Below the pieces are notes generated by a model that saw nothing but the letters and a program-made list of their open reading frames with translations, was not told the DNA's origin and did not search any database. 58,994 nt of DNA from Paramesorhizobium salinisoli. GTDB taxonomy: Bacteria; Pseudomonadota; Alphaproteobacteria; Rhizobiales; Rhizobiaceae. The stretch spans positions 1-58,994 of the forward strand of contig NZ_QOZG01000013.1 of NCBI RefSeq assembly GCF_003335045.1, written 5' to 3'. A program made the translations under genes and the position numbers. This document shows, piece by piece, positions 8,171-17,697 of this stretch. Numbering within the stretch: position 1 is the first letter of the stretch; each line of letters opens with the position of its first letter.

Positions 8171-10096
8171 TCAGTTCGCATCGGGCAAGGTGAAGGCGAC
8201 GACCTGATCGCTCACGCGTGGCGTCAGGATGGAATTGCCACCCGCTACGAACACCACATATTGCTTGCCCTTGTAGGTATAGATAGCAGGCATGGCAACG
8301 GCCGGCGCATCAACGTCTGCTTTCCACAGAACATCCCCTGTCTTCTGATCAAAGGCGCGAACCTTGGAGTCCATGGAGGCGCCGATGAAAATAAGGCCGC
8401 TCTTGGTGATCGCCGGCGCCCCGATGGTGACAGAACCCCAGGCATCAGGCATATAGAAGCCCCACTGCTGGACCGCGCCCATCGGCTTGCGCCAGAGAAG
8501 ATTGCCGGTCTTCAGATCATAGGCGGAAAGTTCACCATAGGGCGGATTCCAGCACGGCATACCGAACGGATTGAGAAAGGTCGTCAGGTTGAATCCGTAG
8601 GGACTGTCCTTCATGGGCGCAAAGCCGCCGGTTTCACGGACATCGTTGTCCGTGTCTTCGTTATATATCTCCCGGGGCAGAATCTGATATATCTGCACCA
8701 CATGGGAGTGATTGGCGACGTAGGTCTGGCTCACCGGATCCACCGCACCACCGCCCCATTCGACGCCACTGATCGTGGCAGGGTAAGCGAGCGTTCCCTG
8801 GCGGCTCGGCGGCGTGAAGCGGCCCTCATTGCGGAGCTCTTTCAGCTTTCGGCTGCAATAGCCGAAGCTCAGCGTATCGGCGAGCCAGAATATGCCGGGC
8901 CATTCCGCATGAACCATCGGCTCCGGATGATCGACGAAAGGCTGCGTCTTTGCGGCCACCTCGCCTTCCACGTCGGAAGCAGGAACCGGACGCTCCTCGA
9001 TCGGGTAGATCGGCTCGCCCGTATAGCGGTTGAGGATATAAAGGAAGCCCTGCTTCGACGCCTGAACGAGAGCGGGGATAGTCTGGCCATTCTTCTCTAT
9101 GTCGACCAGCGTGGGAGCAGAATTGGTGTCGTAATCCCATATGTCATGGTGCACCAGCTGTCGGCTCCAGATGATTTTGCCCGTCTCCGTGTCAACGGCA
9201 GTTACAGATGTCGCGAGCGGAATAGGTTCGGTCCGGTTCCCGCCATAAAAATTCGGGCTCGGCGAACTCACCGGGAGGTAGAGAATGTTGCGATCGGTAT
9301 CGATGGACATGCTGGACCAGACATTGGCCGTGCCCGTCTTGGCCCGGACGCTCTCAGGAATGGATTCAAAGGTCCATTCAAGCTTGCCAGTCCTTGCATC
9401 CACGGCAAAAACCGTTCCGGGAGGCGCGATGCTTTCCACCCAGTCCTTGCCGGCCCAGCCGATATAGAGCTTGTCCTTATAGACGGTCGGCGGCTGGAGA
9501 ATGGAGAGCGGCCATTTGGCGTTTTGGGTGTTCCAGGCATTGATGTCGAGAATACCGTTCACGCCGAAATCCGCGCACGGCTTGCCCGTATCGGCATCGA
9601 CGGCGTGGAGCTTCGCGTCCATCGTGCCGATATAGATACGTTTTTGGCAGGGCTGTCCCTCAGCGGGGTTTTCTGCCTGCCAATAAGCAACGCCGCGGTT
9701 CTTCATGTCCGGCTGGGTCAGAGCTTTCAAGACCGCATTGCTCTTGTAGGTCCATTTTACCTTGCCCGTATCGGGCTCGATGGCCACGATATTGTAGAAA
9801 GGCGTGCCAACATAAACCGTGTCGTTGACGAAGAGTGGGGTCGCCGACCATACACTCATGGGAATGTTGCCACTGCCATCCGAGACGTCGCCGGTGTGCA
9901 CTTCCCAAGCTTTTTTGAGCTGGCCGATATTGCCGGGCGTGATCTGGTCAGCCGGGGAATATTTCTGCGCCTTCAGATCTCCGTTGAATGTTGCCCAGGT
10001 ATTGTCGGCTGCTCCTGCGGGAGCCAGGCCGAGAATGGTCGCGAGCGCAAGGCCGGAGCACAGGGCAACAGTTCGCTTCTTCAGAATGCTGTTCAT
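8171..10096 (-). CDS. PQQ-dependent membrane dehydrogenase, large catalytic subunit (polyol/glycerol type)
   Basis: A 641-residue periplasmic quinoprotein of the eight-bladed propeller family (glucose/quinate/glycerol dehydrogenase group). The signal peptide ends near residue 29 (LAPAGAA). Repeated propeller motifs are visible: AIEPDTGKVKWTY, AVDADTGKPCADFG, AVDARTGKLEWTF, AVDTETGKIIWSRQ and AYDLKTGNLLWRKPMG. The active-site-type sequence LVHHDIWDYDTNSAP is present. It would oxidise a polyol or sugar and pass electrons to ubiquinone. The ATG at 10096 overlaps the stop of the upstream small membrane subunit (ATGA). This split order, small membrane subunit then large subunit, is that of sorbitol/glycerol dehydrogenase SldBA. 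The substrate is not fixed. PQQ synthesis genes are not in the window. Confidence 0.85.
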   Translation of the reverse strand: MNSILKKRTVALCSGLALATILGLAPAGAADNTWATFNGDLKAQKYSPADQITPGNIGQLKKAWEVHTGDVSDGSGNIPMSVWSATPLFVNDTVYVGTPFYNIVAIEPDTGKVKWTYKSNAVLKALTQPDMKNRGVAYWQAENPAEGQPCQKRIYIGTMDAKLHAVDADTGKPCADFGVNGILDINAWNTQNAKWPLSILQPPTVYKDKLYIGWAGKDWVESIAPPGTVFAVDARTGKLEWTFESIPESVRAKTGTANVWSSMSIDTDRNILYLPVSSPSPNFYGGNRTEPIPLATSVTAVDTETGKIIWSRQLVHHDIWDYDTNSAPTLVDIEKNGQTIPALVQASKQGFLYILNRYTGEPIYPIEERPVPASDVEGEVAAKTQPFVDHPEPMVHAEWPGIFWLADTLSFGYCSRKLKELRNEGRFTPPSRQGTLAYPATISGVEWGGGAVDPVSQTYVANHSHVVQIYQILPREIYNEDTDNDVRETGGFAPMKDSPYGFNLTTFLNPFGMPCWNPPYGELSAYDLKTGNLLWRKPMGAVQQWGFYMPDAWGSVTIGAPAITKSGLIFIGASMDSKVRAFDQKTGDVLWKADVDAPAVAMPAIYTYKGKQYVVFVAGGNSILTPRVSDQVVAFTLPDAN

Positions 10097-10476
10097 GACG
10101 ATGCCTTTCCTTTCACCGAGCGTACGCTGCGAACGACGGGAGCGCGTCGGGCGCCGACAGTGAGAAACCAGCCCACAAGGCAGACCGCCATTGCGACCAG
10201 AAGCCAAGCACTGTCGAGGAGATAGGCGGCAAATGCGGTGCCCAGGATCCCCAGTATCAGTAGAAAGATAAGTGTTCCCGGCAGCCAACCCCGCATCGAC
10301 GTCCATATGACGAGCGCCAGGGCTGCAAGCAGGATCGCGGTGCTGGACGCGATGACCAAAAGCGCGCCCCCTGTGCCGTTAATCCCGCTGGAACGCGTAG
10401 TATAAGCAATAAGTGATATGATCAGGCCGGCCGCCGCCCCTAGGGCGATCACGCCAGCGCTTGTTGCCCGACTCAT
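10093..10476 (-). CDS. PQQ dehydrogenase, small membrane subunit (SldB-like)
   Basis: A 127-residue integral membrane protein with four or five hydrophobic helices. It resembles the N-terminal membrane anchor domain of membrane glucose dehydrogenase and the separate SldB subunit (about 126 residues) of polyol dehydrogenases. It anchors the large subunit and contacts ubiquinone. I choose ATG 10476 because GGAG lies 8 bases upstream; an ATG two codons earlier is too close to it. Its stop overlaps the large-subunit start by 4 bases. Confidence 0.75.
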   Translation of the reverse strand: MSRATSAGVIALGAAAGLIISLIAYTTRSSGINGTGGALLVIASSTAILLAALALVIWTSMRGWLPGTLIFLLILGILGTAFAAYLLDSAWLLVAMAVCLVGWFLTVGARRAPVVRSVRSVKGKASS

Positions 10477-10521
10477 TATCATCACTCCATATCTTGGCTG
10501 AGAATCTTGCCTGCCCAGCAT

Positions 10522-11356
10522 CTACCTGAAAGCTAAATCCAGCTCGTGAAGAAATACTTAATGCAATACTCCTGTATTATTTAATAAGTTCAAATTTATT
10601 TATTTTCAGTTCAAGTTAAAGCATATTCCTTCGTGTTATTCTTAAGCCTGTTTATCTGTCAAATATTGCCGTTCTGCATGCCGGAGAGATGCTGAAGCCA
10701 TAGATGCTAAACCAGTTGATCAACTAAGTGAGCTCGACTGGCAGGCAACCTACCGTCAGAAGTCACAGGACGATGGCATTTGAACAAGATGCTCCTCGTT
10801 CTTGAGAGCGCTCTAGCGCTCGGTCAGCCCTTTGACGCCGGGCACCTGCCCCGCAGATATCGGATGCAGCGCAGGTCCAGACACTGCCCATGGTTCAACG
10901 TGAGGCTGTGCGCTGTCCCGTATCGATCCAGAATCCATTAGGCGGCTGATAAAGAATTCATTAACGATAAAGCGATGGGAGGTTTCTTCCTCCGCCACTC
11001 TTGCGAGGCGGATTTTCTCCCGTTATATATCTAATGGTATGCCCCTAAGAAAATAGTATCTAATATAATAAATTTCCAGAAGTGCATTTCTATCAAACAC
11101 TTAAGTGATTTAACTACCACCGCTCCGGATTGAGTGAGTAAAAATTTACAGGTTTCTTTATGGCATATCTGCTGTCATTTGACCGCTATCGGACTAACGA
11201 AGAGATAACGTTCTTCTCGCAATAGGCTGGCGTCCTCCTGCATGGTCAGACACTATCGGCACGCATACACCATAAACATGTATTCTTACTCGTGAACATA
11301 ATAAGGAAGCCGGATCTCCCCTACCGGCTCGTGGTTGAAGGCATGAGGAGCCATCT
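10522..11356. other. Intergenic region, about 835 bp
   Basis: No gene could be supported. The part next to the dehydrogenase operon (10530-10640) is AT-rich. It carries AGTTCAA twice, spaced about two helix turns apart, which may belong to the minus-strand promoter. The part from 10700 to 11000 is GC-richer and reads like decayed coding DNA, but no frame is recognisable. The last 70 bases lead into the GntR gene. Confidence 0.5.
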
Positions 11357-12118
11357 ATGAGAGAAACATCCGAAGTTTACGCGGTGAAGAATGAGCTTCC
11401 AACCAATCGTTTTACAAATCACCCACTCTACCTGCAGGTGCGCGACGCAATCGCCCTGCGGATTGCCTCCCACGAGTGGAAGCCCGGCGTCGCCATTCCT
11501 AACGAGACCGAGCTGGCTCGCGAGTTCGGGGTTAGCCCGGGCACAATGCGCAAGGCGCTCGACTTGGCGGAATCCCAGCGGCTGCTCACGCGACTTCAAG
11601 GCCGCGGCACCTTTGTGAACGACCAGTCCTCCGAGGAATCTACTGCGCGCTACAGCAATATCAGAAGCCGGGATGGCAAGCAGAAGGTCGGCGACGTGGA
11701 GGTATTGAGCGTTCATGAAACGATAGTGAGCGAACGCGATGGCATGCGCCTGCGCCTGCGCGCCCGTGACCGGGTGCATCATATCCGGCGCGTCTGGTCG
11801 GAGAATGGCGAGCCCTATATGCTCGAGGATGTCGTGCTATCCGCGAAATTGTTTCCCGGAGTCATCGGTCATAACGAGGCATCGAAACACCTCACTGTGC
11901 TGTCGCAGCAATTCGGCGTCCTGCTAGGCCGTGGCGATGAGCGCATTACCGTCGGCGATGCAGATCCAGAGGTAGCCGCCGCGCTGCAAGTTGCCTCAGG
12001 AACAACTGTCATGCGGCTGGATCGGGTGATTTACACTTTGCAAGGCGTGCCCGTGGAATGGCGCCTCGGGCAGTGCCTTGTGGACGAAAACCGATATTAT
12101 ATGGCACAATTCGGTTAG
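11357..12118 (+). CDS. GntR-family regulator, HutC/UTRA subfamily
   Basis: A 253-residue transcription factor. The winged helix-turn-helix is at about residues 22-92: LYLQVRDAIALRI, NETELAREFGVSPGTMRKALDLAESQRLL, then RLQGRGTFV. The UTRA ligand-binding domain follows, with DRVHHIRRVWSENGEPYMLEDVVL and a C-terminal ...VPVEWRLGQCLVDENRYYMAQFG. AGGAG lies 7 bases before the ATG. It stands alone: the dehydrogenase operon upstream is divergent and the GH13 pair downstream is convergent. Either could be its target. The effector is probably a small sugar or amino-acid derivative. Confidence 0.88.
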   Translation: MRETSEVYAVKNELPTNRFTNHPLYLQVRDAIALRIASHEWKPGVAIPNETELAREFGVSPGTMRKALDLAESQRLLTRLQGRGTFVNDQSSEESTARYSNIRSRDGKQKVGDVEVLSVHETIVSERDGMRLRLRARDRVHHIRRVWSENGEPYMLEDVVLSAKLFPGVIGHNEASKHLTVLSQQFGVLLGRGDERITVGDADPEVAAALQVASGTTVMRLDRVIYTLQGVPVEWRLGQCLVDENRYYMAQFG

Positions 12119-12259
12119 CCGCCGTCCCATAAACGCGAGGACGTTGAAAGAGAACGCGGCGGTGAAGCTTGCGAGGCGGTAAGGAGGCTGAGGGATTTCG
12201 ACAACACGTATCGACAGTGCCGGCAATGTGTGTCTCCTCAGCCATCTCCCGTCTCCTGC

Positions 12260-12526
12260 CTATTCCTCGTATAGTTCGCGTAGCGTACGCAGGGTTTGCG
12301 TGAGGATTGCATTGGCACCTGCTCCAGCCATTTGATGAGCCTGCGTTTCCAACTGGGCTTCATGGATCCGAGCGCCTCCGTGCCACTGACGGTGGATAGC
12401 TACCGTCAGCGTGAAGCGCTCAGTACGGTCGGACTGGCGTTCTGAATTAGGCGGTGCCGAAATTGTCTGATGCGCGACCGAGTACCCACTTCTAACACGT
12501 CCGAAATGCGGGGCTGGATCGGCTGC
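12260..12526 (-). pseudogene. Gene remnant: 88-codon open frame without a start codon
   Basis: The minus-strand frame between TAA (12527-12529) and TAG (12260-12262) is open for 88 codons. It reads like real protein (HFGRVRSGYSVAHQTIS, RFTLTVAIHRQWHGGAR, TQTLRTLRELYEE at the end), but no ATG, GTG or TTG lies near its beginning. It is probably the C-terminal part of a gene that lost its front. I do not recognise the family. The rest of the 12119-12541 gap shows nothing else. Confidence 0.45.
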
Positions 12527-12541
12527 TTAATCGCATATCGG

Positions 12542-14215
12542 CTAGACGGCGATGTTTTCGGCGAGCCGTCGAAGTCGAAACCAGCGATATCCGTAGCCGG
12601 CGAGAGCAAGGGAAACGGATCCGTCCCGGCCTGCGGAAACATCCCCCTCGCCGAACAGGTCAATTAAACCATCCTGCCCAAGGGGCCGATTCAGCTTAAA
12701 TGAGATTTTCTGATCTTTGGCAGCCAGATTGTGGATGATGATCGAAGTCTGGCCATCCCAGTCGTAGCGCAAAGCGAGGATTGCGGGTTCAGCCACAGAC
12801 AGGAGGCTCCAATCGCCGAATACGATTTCGGGCGTCTCGCGCCGGCGGCGGATGAGGCGTTCCATCCAGCTCAGCAGCGATTGTGGATTGCGCTCCTGGT
12901 CTGCCACGTTGACTGCAGCCGGTCCCCATTTCCTTCCTTCGACGACGGGGCGGCTGAGCTTGTCGGGCGCAGCTGCGGAGAAGCCGCCATTGGGCTCGTT
13001 CGACCATTGCATAGGCGCACGCACGCTGAGGCGGCCGGGAATATCGAGATTCTCCGCCAGTCCGATCTCCTCGCCATAGAAGAGGACCGGTGCTCCAGGC
13101 AATGAGAAGATCAGGCTGTAGGCGAGCCGAATGCGGGTCTGGTCGCCGCTGAGCATTGTCGGCAGACGTCGGCGCAGACCCCGGCCGAAGAGCTGCATTT
13201 CAGGCTTTGGCCCGAAAGCGCGGAACACTTCCTGCCGCTCCGCCTCGGTCAGCTTGTCGAGCGACCACTCGTCGTGATTGCGCGCGAAGTTCGCCCAGGC
13301 GGCGTCGCGCGGCAAGGTGGGCATTGCGCGTAAGCTATGGACGAGCGCCCCTGCGTCCTGGCGCACCAACGCCAGGGCGAGGGCTTGGTTGAGGTTGAAA
13401 TTGAGACACATGTGCAACTCGTCGCCACCCTCGTCACCGTAGAAGCGGCGCACCTCCTCATATTCGAGGTTGACCTCGCCCAGCAGCATCGCATCGCCGC
13501 ACCGGCGCCCGAGAAAGCTGCGCAGGTCGCGCAGCCAATCATGCGGAGCGATCTTCATCTGCTGCGTGATGCCTTCAGTCTCCAGCAGGAACGGCACGGC
13601 ATCAACCCGGAAGCCCGAAAGTCCGATTTCCAGCCAGAAGCCGACGATCCTGCGGATCTCCTCGCGTACTTTCGGATGCGCTATGTTGAGGTCGGGCTGA
13701 TGCTTGTAAAAGCGGTGCAGGTAGAACTGCCCGGCCTTCTCATCCCACTCCCAGTTGCTCTCCTCCTCGCCCGGAAAGACCAGACTTTCAGAGCCACCCT
13801 TCGGCACCTCGTCACGCCAGACATACCAGTCGCGGTAGGGCGACTTACGGTCGGAGCGCGCAGCCTGGAACCAGGGATGCTCGCGTGAGGTGTGGTTGAC
13901 CACCAGGTCGGATATCACCCGGATGCCGCGGTCGCGCGCCGTACGTACGAACTCTACGAAATCGCCCAGCGTCCCCAAGCGCGGATCGACGGCATAATAG
14001 TCGGAGATGTCATAGCCGTCGTCGCGGTTCGTGCTAGGGTGGAATGGCATCAGCCATATGCAGGTTACACCTAGCCCAGCCAGATAATCGATCTGCTGCG
14101 CGAGACCGATGAAATCGCCGATGCCATCGCCATTGCCGTCGCGAAACGTCTCCACGTCGAGACAGTAGAAGACGGCGTTCTTCCACCAGACATCGCTGGT
14201 CCTGCTAATATCCAT
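12542..14215 (-). CDS. GH13 alpha-glucosidase/trehalose-synthase-like enzyme
   Basis: A 557-residue cytoplasmic (beta/alpha)8 enzyme of the TreS branch of GH13, which interconverts maltose and trehalose or acts on short alpha-glucosides. The conserved regions are all present: DLVVNHTS, GFRVDAVPFL (nucleophile Asp), MLLGEVN (acid/base Glu) and FARNHDE (third Asp). The N-terminus WWKNAVFYCLDVETFRDGNGDGIGD and the link APMQWSNEPNGGFS are typical of trehalose synthases. A beta-sandwich C domain ends the protein. It lacks the maltokinase domain sometimes fused to TreS. The LLM oxidoreductase gene ends 5 bases upstream, so the two form an operon. Confidence 0.85.
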   Translation of the reverse strand: MDISRTSDVWWKNAVFYCLDVETFRDGNGDGIGDFIGLAQQIDYLAGLGVTCIWLMPFHPSTNRDDGYDISDYYAVDPRLGTLGDFVEFVRTARDRGIRVISDLVVNHTSREHPWFQAARSDRKSPYRDWYVWRDEVPKGGSESLVFPGEEESNWEWDEKAGQFYLHRFYKHQPDLNIAHPKVREEIRRIVGFWLEIGLSGFRVDAVPFLLETEGITQQMKIAPHDWLRDLRSFLGRRCGDAMLLGEVNLEYEEVRRFYGDEGGDELHMCLNFNLNQALALALVRQDAGALVHSLRAMPTLPRDAAWANFARNHDEWSLDKLTEAERQEVFRAFGPKPEMQLFGRGLRRRLPTMLSGDQTRIRLAYSLIFSLPGAPVLFYGEEIGLAENLDIPGRLSVRAPMQWSNEPNGGFSAAAPDKLSRPVVEGRKWGPAAVNVADQERNPQSLLSWMERLIRRRRETPEIVFGDWSLLSVAEPAILALRYDWDGQTSIIIHNLAAKDQKISFKLNRPLGQDGLIDLFGEGDVSAGRDGSVSLALAGYGYRWFRLRRLAENIAV

Positions 14216-14220
14216 GGCAG

Positions 14221-15183
14221 TTAACTCCGTGCCAGCTGCGGGAGCACGCGCTCGCCAAAGGTCTCGATAAACTCCTGCTGCTCAGCTCCCACATGGTGAA
14301 GATAGAGGCCGTCGAAGCCCAGCTCCGCGAGTTCACCCAGCCAATCGACAAAGCGGGCGGGCTCCGACGAGATCAGGACGGCTTCGCGCATGTCTTCCTT
14401 GCGCACGAAACGGGACGCTTCGTCGAAATGCGCCGGCAGCTCCAAATCCCAACAGACGGGCGGCGCAAACATGTTCGATCGCCATTGGTCGTGGGCGATC
14501 TCGAGCGCAGCGCTTTCGTCCCGCGCGTAGGACAGATGGACCTGGAGGTAGAGCCGCTTGGTTTCGCCGCCGCCGCGGAATGCATCGATCATGCGCCTGA
14601 GATGCTCGCGCGATTGATTTACCGTAATCAGGCCGTCGGCCCACTGGCCCACCCAGCCAGCGGTCTCCACGCTGACTGCCGCGCCGATGAGCTTCGGTGG
14701 CTCGTCTGGGAGCGTCCACAGCCTCGCCCGATCGACCCTGACGAGACCGTCATGGCACACCGTTTCGCCGGCAAACAGGGCGCGCATCACCTTCACGCAC
14801 TCGCCCAGCCGGGCGTTGCGGACAGCTTTCGGTGGCCAGCTTTCACCGGTGATATGCTCGTTCGATGCTTCTCCAGAGCCAAGCGCCACCCAGAAGCGGC
14901 CCGGAAACATCAGGCCGAGCGTTGCGGCGGCCTGCGCTATGATCGCAGGGTGGTAGCGTTGTCCAGGTGCATTGACCACCCCAATTGTCAAGGAGGTCGC
15001 CTGTAGCGCAGCACCTAGCCACGACCATGCAAAGCCCGATTGCCCCTGTCTTTCGCTCCAGGGAGAGAAATGGTCGGAGCACATGGCGGCTTCGAAGCCG
15101 GCCTTCTCCGCCGCCTGCACCGCCTTCAGCAGCGATACTGGGTCGACCTGTTCGTGCGAGGCGTGAAATCCGATTAGCGGCAT
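14221..15183 (-). CDS. Luciferase-like (LLM class) FMN/F420-type oxidoreductase
   Basis: A 320-residue TIM-barrel protein of the bacterial luciferase superfamily. Seen features are the N-terminal strand IGFHASHEQ, CSDHFSPWSERQGQSGFAWSWLGAA, the GVVNAPGQRYHPAIIAQAAATL stretch (cofactor region) and LGSGEASNEH. The class resembles the TIGR03885-type oxidoreductases I recall next to GH13 genes. Substrate and cofactor are unknown. ATG 15183 is preferred over 15204 because CGGAG precedes it by 5 bases. It is the first gene of the pair with the trehalose-synthase-like gene. Confidence 0.75.
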   Translation of the reverse strand: MPLIGFHASHEQVDPVSLLKAVQAAEKAGFEAAMCSDHFSPWSERQGQSGFAWSWLGAALQATSLTIGVVNAPGQRYHPAIIAQAAATLGLMFPGRFWVALGSGEASNEHITGESWPPKAVRNARLGECVKVMRALFAGETVCHDGLVRVDRARLWTLPDEPPKLIGAAVSVETAGWVGQWADGLITVNQSREHLRRMIDAFRGGGETKRLYLQVHLSYARDESAALEIAHDQWRSNMFAPPVCWDLELPAHFDEASRFVRKEDMREAVLISSEPARFVDWLGELAELGFDGLYLHHVGAEQQEFIETFGERVLPQLARS

Positions 15184-15549
15184 TGCGGCTCCGGCCATTG
15201 TCAAGAACCGTGGGAGTGCTCCGACGGGACCCTCTGAGAACGAGATGAGGCCTGTACGGTTCCACAGCGGCCGAGTACTTGCTTGCCCACGAGGCAGTCC
15301 AGCGTGCCGCAGGATGGACAGGCGAGCTGAACTTGGAGCCTACAGGCGTAATGGCTCCAAAGACTGCGTTGTCCAAGGTCGCCAGATATCGGCCACAACC
15401 CGCTTGGCCTCAGGCTTGAATGCCGTAGAACAGCTTATCCCGCATCTCCCTTTGATCGCCCATCATCGACTCAATCTCCTCTTACAGAGAAGACTGAATC
15501 AGGGCTTCAGGGCAGCTGAGCCCCGACTTCTTCAACACTATCCGTCGGG
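15184..15549. other. Intergenic region, about 365 bp
   Basis: This stretch lies between the LLM/GH13 pair and the regulator pseudogene, both on the minus strand. It should hold the promoter of the pair. A minus-strand frame at 15201-15398 contains a CPSCGTLDC stretch, but it has no ribosome site and unconvincing composition, so it is not called. No repeat or terminator stands out. Confidence 0.4.
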
Positions 15550-17572
15550 TCAGTCATCCAGTCCAAGATGCCTCGCCGCCAGACGGAACAGCGTCTCCGC
15601 ATCAGTCTCGAACCGAAATGTCGCTAGAAAATCATCGATCCGGTAGCCCGGTATCGTTTGGCGGATCATCGCTGCAAACATTTTGCCCTCGTCGATCCGT
15701 CCGACCAGCGCCAGACAGTGTGCCGTGATGGCCAGAATGATGATATGCGCGTTGGGGCGAGCGGCGGCCTTGGACTGCCCAGTCCGCTGCTTCCTCGAAT
15801 TGCCCCAGTCGCACATGTGCCATGGCGCGTGCGCCGAGCATTCCAAACAGCAGCGGATCGAACGGACTGAGGCTCCGCGAATGGTCGGATGCGGCGATGG
15901 CCGCAGATGGGTCCCCCGACTGCGACTGGCCAAAGGACAAGGCGTAGTGCTGAGCGCGAAATTCGGGCTGAGATGACGGCGCGTTCAAGCTCCGCCACGG
16001 CTTGCTCCGGCCTGGAGCGCAACCATAACGCACGTCCCATCGCCCAGTGGGCGGCCGGATCTTGGTCATCAACCATCAGGCTGCGCCCCGCCGCGTCGAA
16101 AGCCAGAGCGGTCTCACGCTCTCGGTCCTCCCACTGCTGAAAAGCGTTCTGCCAATGCGTGAAGGAGAGACCGCTATAGGCCCTGGCAAACGTGGGATCC
16201 GTTTCGCTCGCTTGCTTGAAGAATTGCTGGGCGAGATCGTTATCTGTCTTGGTGAAGCGGTACATATGCCAGAGGCCGCGGTGATAGGCTTCCCATGCGC
16301 TAAGCGAGCTGGGCGGACGGAGAATGGCGCGGTTACGCTCGGCCATCTCAATCTCGCTGGCGATCGAGGCCACGATCCTGTCGCCGATTTCGTCGGTGAT
16401 AAGGAAAGCTTCATCCTGCTCGCTCTCGAATTCCCCGGACCAGACGATACGGGCCGTACGGGTCTCCACAAGTTCGACAGACACCTGCGACCTGCGCTCG
16501 ACATGCAGGAGGACGCCGCTGGCATAGTAATCGACATTGAGACGTCTCGCGGCGTCTTCTGGTGTAACGCCCTGGTCTGCGAGAGCGAACACCGAGCCGC
16601 TGGCGATGATGAACAGATTGAGCAGCTTGGCGAGCCGCGTGATGATGTCGTGGGTGAGCCCACGGGTAAGCCTTCCGTTGTGAACGCCGACTTGGGAAAA
16701 CGGCATGACCGCCAGCGAGGCTCGGTCAGTCAATGTCATGCGGTCTTCGTCCGCAGACATGACCGGTTGCGCTGGACAGGCGCTGACCGACGACATCGCC
16801 GACGCTTCCTTGCGAAGCTTTCGCCAGGCAAGCCGGATCTCGCCCAAATCGATTCCCTCCGCCTCGAACAGGCGAGCCACCGCCGCAAAATGATGCTCCG
16901 CCTGGTCCGGCATGCCGCTATCTATCAGCGACTTCAGTAGCAGAACCTGCGCGCGCATATCGAATGGGGAAAGTTCGACCCATCGTTCCGCGTGCAGTCT
17001 GAGGTCGCGCGGATCATTCGGCAGGAGCTCGACCATCCGCTGCAGCAGGGTGGCGTGAAAGCTTCGATACCGGCGGCGCTGGGTGGCGATCCAGTGATCG
17101 AGCTGCCGGCTCCTGTTGAGATCCAGCCCTTCTAGGAAATCGCCGACGATGAGCGAGCACAGCGCATCGACTTCCGCACGTTCCAACACACGGTGAGGCC
17201 GTTGCGTATCGCGGCCTCGACCTGCAGCGCGTCAACCATACAGTCTTCAAGATCGAGAGAGATCAATTCGTTTCTCGCCGAGAGGCGGTTGTGGCCGGGC
17301 TCGTCGAGCACAGCGCGCAGCTTGCTGAGGCACCAGCGCAGCTCTCCCCTGGGATCGTTCGGCACATCGCCAAGCACTTCACACAGGCGGCTGCGAGAGA
17401 CCGGATGCGCGGCTAGCGCGAGATAGGCGAGAAGGGCCCGCACCTTTCGCGAAGGCGGCAGTTCCACCGCACTGCCATTCCGGGTGACCGAAAGCGTACC
17501 GAACATTCGCACGCAGAGGGGCGCAGGAGCAACCTGTTCCAGGGGATTCGAGATTCTCATGCGCGTTTCCAC
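15550..17572 (-). pseudogene. BTAD/SARP-type transcriptional regulator with TPR tail, multiply frameshifted
   Basis: The pieces join into one regulator of about 670 residues. The N-terminal OmpR-like DNA-binding domain is in LCVRMFGTLSVTRNGSAVELPPSRKVRALLAYLAL (split over several motifs). A BTAD-type helical domain follows (GDFLEGLDLNRSRQLDHWI). Next come a TolB/cyclase-regulator-like segment (ASLAVMPFSQVG, GLTHDIITRLAKL, SVELVETRTARIVW) and TPR repeats (RAYSGLSFTHWQNAF, DPLLFGMLGARAMAHVRLGQFEEA). The frame breaks near 17185 (an extra GT pair in GTGTGTTGGAAC), near 15985 and near 15790. The tail NAHIIILAITAHCLAL...LGLDD is in the last frame. Three breaks argue for a true pseudogene. It faces the cupin operon, which it may once have controlled. 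Confidence 0.8.
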
Positions 17573-17697
17573 GTTTCCAACAACGCCCGCACCCTCGCAC
17601 CGATATTACCACTACGCACAGTCAATAGCATCATCGCCGTTGGCTCGTCGGATGACGCTCAGCCGTGCACCGGCACATCATGGATCAGGAGGATGTA

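Noticed and set aside
8165-10225. A 686-codon plus-strand ORF opposite the PQQ dehydrogenase
   Set aside because: Antisense shadow of a GC-rich gene. The minus strand has clear propeller repeats, signal peptide and operon overlap.
10570-10620. Possible SOS box in the AT-rich dehydrogenase upstream region
   Set aside because: Two GTTC motifs occur, but they are far more than 7 bases apart, unlike the alphaproteobacterial LexA site.
15201-15398. A possible small zinc-ribbon protein with CPSC and C-x-x-x-C residues
   Set aside because: No ribosome site, irregular composition and no second matching cysteine pair; the frame is likely chance.
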